Source of the DNA: an uncultured Prevotella sp.
GTDB lineage: Bacteria; Bacteroidota; Bacteroidia; Bacteroidales; Bacteroidaceae
Length of the DNA: 11,535 nucleotides
Assembly (NCBI GenBank): GCA_937889855.1
Contig: CALBYK010000307.1
Location: 1-11,535, forward strand
Direction: 5' to 3'
Below are positions 7,325-11,535 of this stretch, one piece after another (within the stretch, counting starts at the first letter, position 1; each line of letters begins with the position of its first letter). The notes under the pieces are model-generated. The model did no database searches and was not told where the DNA came from. It saw only the letters and a list, made by a program, of their open reading frames with translations. Position numbers and translations under genes: made by a program.

Positions 7325-7398
7325 GGCGGGATAGCTCAGCTGGTTAGAGCGCATGATTCATAATCATGAGGTCCCCAGTTCAATCCTGGGTCCCGCTA
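7325..7398 (+). tRNA. tRNA with CAU anticodon (probably elongator tRNA-Met)
   Basis: A full cloverleaf can be folded by eye. The acceptor stem is GGCGGGA (7325-7331) with TCCCGCT (7391-7397), closing with a G1-U72 wobble, and the discriminator is A7398. The D stem is GCTC/GAGC, the anticodon stem CATGA/TCATG (7352-7356, 7364-7368) with loop TTCATAA and anticodon CAT at 7359-7361, and the T arm CCCAG/CTGGG with loop TTCAATC. The 3' CCA is not encoded. The three G-C pairs that mark an initiator tRNA are missing from the anticodon stem, so it is not tRNA-fMet. CAU is also the gene-level anticodon of the lysidine-modified tRNA-Ile2, so that identity remains possible. The anticodon stem-loop looks more like elongator tRNA-Met. 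Confidence 0.95.
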
Positions 7399-7399
7399 C

Positions 7400-7442
7400 A
7401 AAAAAAAGAGTTGAATAGTTTTACTTTTCAACTCTTTTTTTT
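7400..7442 (+). terminator. Bidirectional intrinsic terminator after the tRNA
   Basis: The arms AAAAAAAGAGTTGAA (7401-7415) and TTCAACTCTTTTTTT (7427-7441) pair around an 11-nt loop, with a run of eight T at 7435-7442. Because the left arm begins with a run of A, the minus strand also ends in T after the same stem, so it can stop transcription from either side. It begins only 2 nt after the tRNA. Confidence 0.9.
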
Positions 7443-7734
7443 GTACCCAAGGCATGTTTATTATCCGGGATACAACCAGTATCCAACAATACGGCTTCGG
7501 CATATTGCGGCACCGATACCGAGGCCTTGCAATCTTTCATGCGGTTTGCCACTAACACAACTTCCACATTCTCGGCAATCTTTAGGGGTTGCACACCATG
7601 CGACGGTCTGCACAAACTAATTTTCAGCATCAGCTTGTGCGTGTATGAAATCCAGGATAGTCCAAGTTCCTGATTCTGCTTTAGCCCGTCTTGTCTAAAA
7701 CCTAAACTTTAGCCAATAAATAGCCATAGAAAAG
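7443..7734. other. Gene-poor region between the tRNA terminator and the lipoprotein promoter
   Basis: About 290 bp with no supportable intact gene. From 7443 to about 7690 the composition is richer in G+C than a typical A/T-rich intergenic spacer here, and the minus strand carries coding-like pieces in two frames: 69 residues at 7630-7421 (…PQYAEAVLLDTGCIPDNK…) and a 26-codon piece at about 7705-7628 ending TWTILDFIHAQADAEN before a stop. Neither has an adequate start, promoter or recognisable family. It may be the decayed remnant of a gene or a copy of a dispersed repeat. From 7690 on it is A/T-rich promoter DNA. Confidence 0.35.
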
Positions 7735-7766
7735 TTTGTAAATAATAAAAAATAAGCGTATTTTTG
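7735..7766 (+). promoter_or_regulatory. Consensus Bacteroidetes promoter for the lipoprotein gene
   Basis: TTTG at 7735-7738 and TATTTTTG at 7759-7766 are separated by 20 nt, matching both elements of the TTTG / TAnnTTTG consensus with normal spacing. Transcription should start near 7773. That leaves a leader of about 134 nt before the ATG at 7907. The leader includes a short hairpin, GTGCA (7795-7799) with TGCAC (7805-7809). Confidence 0.8.
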
Positions 7767-7906
7767 CAAAAGCAAAATTAAACAATTAAGATACGTGCAA
7801 AATATGCACAACATTCATCCTGCTATTGCCCATGCACAAATACAACCTTAAGTAAATGAATTTTACTGATAAACAGAATTAAATGTTGATTTAAAAAGAT
7901 ACTATT

Positions 7907-9082
7907 ATGAAATTGAAGAACTTTTTGCTTTTCAGCGCAGCAATTGGCACTCTGACGGCATGCTCCAGTTCAGAAGACCCTGGCACAAAGCCCGACCATA
8001 CAGGATGGTTACGCAACGCCCCCGGCACGGAAGTGTACGTTGGCGTAGATGCCCTGGACAACCTTGAAAGCGTCAATGGCACCACACGCGCTGAGAATCC
8101 GCTCGCCCCGATGGCGAAAATATCGTATTTCAATGTTAAGGTAGACCCACGCCTTGGTTACACTATCAAGCCGAACACCTATACCACAGGTGTCCTGAAC
8201 GGCAAGCTCTACACCGACTGCCCGTACATCACCATCAACAAGGGCAACGACAACAAGTACCTGCTGAGCACCGACGGCTCGGCGATGAAGAGCCTCATTG
8301 CCGCCGGCGACACTACTACAGCCTCTGTCATCGCCAATGTGGAGAAGCGCTTCAAGCGCACGAACCCCATCTCGCCGTCTGTTGTGGAGAGCAAGATACA
8401 CGTGGTGTGGTACATCGCCAAGGACATGTACAACGGCTGGCATATCGACGGACTCCTCACCGACAAGGACGATGTCAAGTCGGCATGCGACGCTTGCCGT
8501 GACGAGGGATTCCAGGAAATCACTTTCGGCGAGAACGGCGACCAGCTCACTTATGAGCAGTTCATCGACTTCTTCCCCGACAACCACAACGTGAAGCCCA
8601 TAGACAAAACCCTGCTTGTCGACATCCACCAGCAGGAGCACAAGGACTGGGGCGAGATAAAGACATCGGTACACGTCAAGGAAGCGAAGGACGTGAAAGT
8701 GTATCTGCCAATAAGCGACGACTATACCGTGGAGAATGACTACACCAACGAGGTGGTGAAGTATTTCGAGAAGACCTACCAGGTGCAGGACTACAACAGA
8801 ACCATCGGTTCCAATGTGAAGGTTGACGTGGAGCGCAATGGCACAGGTGTCACCATCAGCATATCCGGCATCACCGACGAGCTGCTCAAGGCTCTTGAGA
8901 GAAGGTACAACGATGGTCTCACCGTAGAGGTGCACACTTTCTACCGGCTGTCGGGCAATGACGGCAGCGACTACAAGACACCGGTGTGGAACGCGCTCAA
9001 GGAGTCTACCGTAGCATATGACGGAACCAAGAAAGGACAGATAACATCGGCATACAACACGGAGGAAGTGGAAATCAGATAA
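7907..9082 (+). CDS. Predicted surface or periplasmic lipoprotein of unknown function
   Basis: A 391-residue protein with a signal peptide and lipobox: basic MKLK, hydrophobic NFLLFSAAIGT, then LTAC with the lipidated Cys19. The residues after it (SSSEDP) resemble the Ser/acidic sorting signal that sends Bacteroidetes lipoproteins to the cell surface, so outer-membrane surface display is likely but inferred. The mature part is polar and beta-rich, with no membrane segment and no family I recognise. Landmarks are a segment VWYIAKDMYNGWHIDGLL (167-184), a CDAC pair (Cys194, Cys197) with another Cys at 105, WGEIKTSVHV (248-257), and a C-terminal part with repeated strand-like stretches (VTISISG, LTVEVHTFYRLSG). 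It has its own consensus promoter and intrinsic terminator and so is a single-gene unit. Codon use is markedly C/G-ending, which opens a 412-codon shadow frame on the other strand. Confidence 0.85.
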   Translation: MKLKNFLLFSAAIGTLTACSSSEDPGTKPDHTGWLRNAPGTEVYVGVDALDNLESVNGTTRAENPLAPMAKISYFNVKVDPRLGYTIKPNTYTTGVLNGKLYTDCPYITINKGNDNKYLLSTDGSAMKSLIAAGDTTTASVIANVEKRFKRTNPISPSVVESKIHVVWYIAKDMYNGWHIDGLLTDKDDVKSACDACRDEGFQEITFGENGDQLTYEQFIDFFPDNHNVKPIDKTLLVDIHQQEHKDWGEIKTSVHVKEAKDVKVYLPISDDYTVENDYTNEVVKYFEKTYQVQDYNRTIGSNVKVDVERNGTGVTISISGITDELLKALERRYNDGLTVEVHTFYRLSGNDGSDYKTPVWNALKESTVAYDGTKKGQITSAYNTEEVEIR

Positions 9083-9106
9083 ACATAGCAGCAAACACTT
9101 GATATT

Positions 9107-9142
9107 CCCCAATGGTTTCAAAAACCGTTGGGGATTTTTTTT
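9107..9142 (+). terminator. Intrinsic terminator of the lipoprotein gene
   Basis: The arms CCCCAATGGTTT (9107-9118) and AAACCGTTGGGG (9122-9133) pair over 12 bp with one T-G wobble and a 3-nt loop, followed by A and eight T (9135-9142). It starts 24 bp after the stop codon and isolates the gene from purB. Confidence 0.95.
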
Positions 9143-9215
9143 GCAGTATTTCCATTTTGCACAACTACTTAACAAAAAATCATATATATAAATGTATAGT
9201 TTCAGATTAAATTCG

Positions 9216-9223
9216 TAATTTTG
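9216..9223 (+). promoter_or_regulatory. Predicted promoter -7 element for purB
   Basis: TAATTTTG matches TAnnTTTG, 47 bp before the purB ATG. No clear TTTG lies 19-21 nt upstream; that position is occupied by one copy of an 11-bp direct repeat, TATATATAAAT (9183-9193). The second copy is at 9248-9258 in the leader. No PurR-type operator or purine riboswitch was recognised. Confidence 0.6.
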
Positions 9224-9270
9224 CACCATAATATATAAAAAACACATTATATATAAATACTCTTACGTAT

Positions 9271-10617
9271 ATGAAACTCGATTTGCTGACAGCCATCTCG
9301 CCCATTGACGGTCGTTACAGAGGCAAGACTGAGAAACTTGCCGATTATTTTTCAGAATATGCACTCATACGCTACAGAGTGCGCGTTGAAATAGAATATT
9401 TCATAACCCTCTGCGAGCTTCCGCTCCCGCAGCTCAAGAACTTCGACCACTCACTGTTCGAGACGCTGCGCGACATCTACCGCAACTTCAACGAGGAGTC
9501 GGCACAACGTGTCAAGGACATCGAAAAGGTGACCAACCATGACGTGAAGGCCGTGGAATATTTCCTCAAGGAGGAATTCGACAATATTGGCGGACTTGAC
9601 GCCTACAAGGAATTCATCCATTTCGGACTCACGTCACAGGACATCAACAACACCAGCGTGCCGCTCTCGATAAAGGAGGCACTCAACGAAGCCTACTACC
9701 CTCTCGTCGAAGAGCTCATAGCTCAACTGCAGACGTATGCAGAAGAGTGGAAAGACGTGCCAATGCTCGCCAAGACACACGGGCAGCCGGCATCCCCGAC
9801 ACGCCTCGGAAAAGAAATTATGGTGTTTGTCTATCGCCTTACCGAACAGCTCAACCAGCTCAAGGCATGCAAGCTGACAGCAAAGTTCGGCGGAGCAACG
9901 GGCAACTACAACGCCCACCACGTTGCTTATCCTGAATACGACTGGAAAACTTTCGGCAACAAGTTCGTAAGCGAGAAACTCGGACTCGAGCGCGAGCAGT
10001 ACACCACACAGATATCCAACTACGACTGTCTCGGCTCAGTGTTCGACGCAATGCGCCGAATCAACACAATAATCATCGACCTTGACCGCGACTTCTGGAT
10101 GTATATCTCAATGGACTACTTCAAGCAGAAAATCAAGGCCGGAGAGGTTGGCTCATCGGCAATGCCGCACAAGGTAAACCCAATCGACTTCGAGAACTCT
10201 GAAGGCAACCTCGGCATAGCAAACGCCATACTGCAGTTCCTCGCGCAGAAACTTCCGGTAAGCCGCCTGCAACGCGACCTCACCGACTCAACAGTGCTGC
10301 GCAACGTTGGCGTGCCATTCGGACACGGCATGATTGCCATGCAGAGCACACTCAAGGGTCTGCGCAAACTCATTCTTCATGACGAGAAGATTGAGGAGGA
10401 TCTCAACAATACATGGGCTGTCGTCGCAGAAGCAATACAGACTATCCTCCGCCGCGAGGCCTACCCCCACCCATATGAGGCTCTCAAGGCTCTCACACGC
10501 ACAAACAAGAAGATGACAGAGGAAACCATACACGACTTCATCAAGACACTGAACGTGAGCGACACCGTGAAAGCTGAGCTGATGGCCATCACCCCGCACA
10601 ACTACACGGGTATTTAA
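9271..10617 (+). CDS. purB: Adenylosuccinate lyase
   Basis: A complete 448-residue member of the fumarase/aspartase superfamily, of the E. coli-type PurB length class (456 residues). It catalyses two steps of purine synthesis in the cytoplasm, SAICAR to AICAR and adenylosuccinate to AMP, releasing fumarate each time. The family signature GSSAMPHKVNP lies at 294-304, with Ser295 in the place of the E. coli catalytic Ser295. TSQDINNT (121-128) and AKTHGQPASPT (167-177) carry the substrate-binding residues and the catalytic His170. N-terminal LTAISPIDGRY (6-16) and the C-terminal PHPYEALKALTR (399-410) are also typical. The start is the first ATG after the TAnnTTTG promoter. It has no obvious intrinsic terminator, so transcription may continue into the next gene. 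Confidence 0.97.
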   Translation: MKLDLLTAISPIDGRYRGKTEKLADYFSEYALIRYRVRVEIEYFITLCELPLPQLKNFDHSLFETLRDIYRNFNEESAQRVKDIEKVTNHDVKAVEYFLKEEFDNIGGLDAYKEFIHFGLTSQDINNTSVPLSIKEALNEAYYPLVEELIAQLQTYAEEWKDVPMLAKTHGQPASPTRLGKEIMVFVYRLTEQLNQLKACKLTAKFGGATGNYNAHHVAYPEYDWKTFGNKFVSEKLGLEREQYTTQISNYDCLGSVFDAMRRINTIIIDLDRDFWMYISMDYFKQKIKAGEVGSSAMPHKVNPIDFENSEGNLGIANAILQFLAQKLPVSRLQRDLTDSTVLRNVGVPFGHGMIAMQSTLKGLRKLILHDEKIEEDLNNTWAVVAEAIQTILRREAYPHPYEALKALTRTNKKMTEETIHDFIKTLNVSDTVKAELMAITPHNYTGI

Positions 10618-10809
10618 GGCAAAGCTGTAGCCTGGAGTCAGGAGAATCGGCTATTATCAATCGGAATATAGCAATCTATATACATTAATAGTAAACAACA
10701 TTAAAAAACAGAAGCGTATCTATCAATCCCTTACCCCGGAGCAAACCGTTCTCCAGGCGGATGGGAAGAAATGGGTGCCGCTTGCCGTGAGGCGAAAAAC
10801 AGATTTATT
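10618..10809 (+). other. Spacer/leader between purB and the RGG-repeat gene, with several small inverted repeats
   Basis: No TAnnTTTG promoter and no T-tailed terminator are visible in these 192 bp, so the downstream gene may be read through from purB. Inverted repeats present: TAGCC (10628-10632) with GGCTA (10649-10653), enclosing CCTG/CAGG; CCGGAG (10736-10741) with CTCCAGG (10751-10757, one bulged A); and TGCC-GTGA-GGCG (10784-10795), a 4-bp stem with a GNRA-type tetraloop. The region from 10731 is G+C-rich and looks like structured RNA, but I match it to no known riboswitch or leader class. Confidence 0.4.
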
Positions 10810-11535
10810 ATGGATTCAGAATTGGAAAAGAACCAGGAACAAAAGGCAGCGGATCAAACTACCGGCAATAGCGAGAGTTATGGCCGTTCCGCAGGAAACT
10901 ATCAGAGAGAGTATCGCAGTGTGACAGGACGCCGCCCGCGCATCCACACACAACGTCCTTACAACGCAGAGCGTCCAGCCACAACAACTGGCAGCGACGA
11001 CAACGGATTCCGCCCCGAGGGATTTGGAGCAGGTCTGCAAAACAACAACGGCGGATACCAACCACGTCAGCAGGGAGGCTACCGTCCGCGCTACAACCAG
11101 CAGGGTGAAGGCGGCTACCAGCCACGCCAGCAAGGTGGCTATCGTCCGCGCTACAACCAGCAAGGCGACGACCAGCAGCAGGGAGGAGGCTACCAGCCAC
11201 GCCAGCAAGGAGGCTACAACCGCGGCGGATACGGACAGCAGCGCGGCGGATACCAGCAGCGTCCACAACAGGGAGGATATCGCCCACGCTACAACCAGCA
11301 GCCGCAGGACGGTGACGCACAACAGCAGAACGGAGGATACAGCCAACAGGGTGGTTACCAGCCGCGTCAGCAGGGCGGATACAACCGCGGCGGATACGGA
11401 CAGCAGGGCGGATACAACCGCGGCGGATACGGACAGCAGCGCGGCGGATACCAGCAGCGCGGCGGATACCAGCAGCGCGGCGGATACGGACAGCAGCGCG
11501 GCGGATACGGACAGCAGGGTGGATATAACCGCCAG
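10810..11535 (+). CDS. RGG/YGQ-rich low-complexity protein, partial; possibly the disordered N-terminus of an RluB-type pseudouridine synthase
   Basis: An ATG at 10810 opens 242 codons that run off the window without a stop. Residues 1-80 are polar (MDSELEKNQEQKAADQ…), with a basic patch GRRPRIHTQRPYN (40-52). From 81 on, only G, Y, Q, R, P, N, D, E, A and S occur; there is no Lys, Cys, His, Phe, Trp or aliphatic Leu/Ile/Val/Met. By my count residues 81-242 hold 23 Tyr and 20 Arg, arranged as GGYQPRQQGGYRPRYNQQ units, then GGYNR, GGYQQR and GGYGQQR units. This composition resembles eukaryotic RGG-box and prion-like domains that bind RNA and condense. In Bacteroidetes, RluB-like pseudouridine synthases carry such N-terminal extensions, as I recall, and the place next to purB fits, but no enzyme domain is visible. 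A stand-alone disordered protein is the alternative. An in-frame ATG at 10771 would add 13 residues. Confidence 0.8.
   Translation, partial: MDSELEKNQEQKAADQTTGNSESYGRSAGNYQREYRSVTGRRPRIHTQRPYNAERPATTTGSDDNGFRPEGFGAGLQNNNGGYQPRQQGGYRPRYNQQGEGGYQPRQQGGYRPRYNQQGDDQQQGGGYQPRQQGGYNRGGYGQQRGGYQQRPQQGGYRPRYNQQPQDGDAQQQNGGYSQQGGYQPRQQGGYNRGGYGQQGGYNRGGYGQQRGGYQQRGGYQQRGGYGQQRGGYGQQGGYNRQ
11051..11535 (+). repeat. In-frame tandem repeats coding the GGY-rich segment
   Basis: Imperfect and perfect tandem repeats, all multiples of 3 nt. A 19-residue unit (GGYQPRQQGGYRPRYNQQG) occurs twice in succession from residues 81 and 101, with synonymous differences. An exactly repeated 33-nt unit (GGYNRGGYGQQ) lies at 11374-11406 and 11407-11439. 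After that come 18-nt (GGYQQR) and 21-nt (GGYGQQR) units using the same codons almost throughout (GGC GGA TAC … CAG CAG CGC). Identical codons in the 3' part suggest recent duplication or gene conversion. The repeats continue to the window edge. Confidence 0.9.

Noticed and set aside
7421..7630. A 69-codon minus-strand frame ending in the tRNA terminator.
   Set aside because: Its end lies inside the terminator stem, and no promoter or family is evident. It is kept only as possible gene debris.
8009..9247. A 412-codon open frame on the minus strand opposite the lipoprotein gene.
   Set aside because: It is rich in Leu/Val/His with no domain and no promoter, as expected for the antisense of a gene with C/G-ending codons. 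The plus-strand gene has promoter, signal peptide and terminator.
10816..11346. A 176-codon hydrophobic-looking minus-strand frame opposite the RGG repeats.
   Set aside because: It is the reverse complement of the GGY/QQ repeat codons, which read as Leu/Val/Ala/Ser. The plus-strand frame is open throughout and has matching repeat periodicity.
11051..11535. The regular repeats as a CRISPR array.
   Set aside because: The units are adjacent with no unique spacers, keep a single reading frame and encode GGY-type peptide repeats.

Overview
The window reads as chromosomal DNA from a Bacteroidetes bacterium, most likely of the Prevotella group. The evidence is the promoter element TAnnTTTG in front of most transcription units (some with TTG/TTTG about 19-20 nt upstream), the absence of clear Shine-Dalgarno sequences, an acidic lipoprotein sorting signal, and Bacteroidetes-style proteins: a ~640-residue LptF/LptG-type permease, fused RibBA, exbB followed by two exbD genes, and a small START-like protein. 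The genus is an inference; no rRNA marker is present.

Minus strand, 1-7139. Read in transcription order this half holds a START-like protein (7139-6744), an LptF/LptG-family permease (6572-4638), ribBA (4606-3395), a subgroup-Ib-like aspartate aminotransferase (3037-1844), and an energy-transduction cluster: exbB (1587-748), exbD (717-100) and a second exbD that runs off the left edge (96-1). The permease and ribBA are 31 bp apart and probably share a transcript. The exb genes are 30 and 3 bp apart and clearly form an operon. Their products should make the inner-membrane proton-driven motor that powers TonB-dependent outer-membrane uptake.

Strand switch, 7140-7325. Divergent promoters drive the START-like gene leftward and a tRNA(CAU) gene rightward. 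The tRNA is followed by a long A/T-flanked hairpin that can terminate from both directions. A gene-poor stretch (7443-7734) follows.

Plus strand, 7735-11535. A predicted lipoprotein of unknown function forms a self-contained unit with a consensus promoter, a ~134 nt leader and a strong intrinsic terminator. Next is purB (adenylosuccinate lyase). Last comes a reading frame, open to the window edge, that encodes at least 242 residues. From about residue 80 it is an almost pure Gly/Tyr/Gln/Arg/Asn/Pro repeat (GGYGQQR, GGYQQR, GGYNR, GGYQPRQQ, GGYRPRYNQQ). This resembles the RGG/prion-like disordered segments of eukaryotic RNA-binding proteins. Its start is in the window and its end is not. My best inference is that it is the disordered N-terminal extension of an RluB-type rRNA pseudouridine synthase, but no catalytic domain is visible.

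Most of the window is housekeeping. The parts deserving a second look are the RGG/YGQ-rich protein and its DNA-level tandem repeats, the orphan lipoprotein, the C-terminal extension of the LptF/G permease, the perfect U-less hairpin downstream of ribBA, and the long leaders of exbB and of the last gene.
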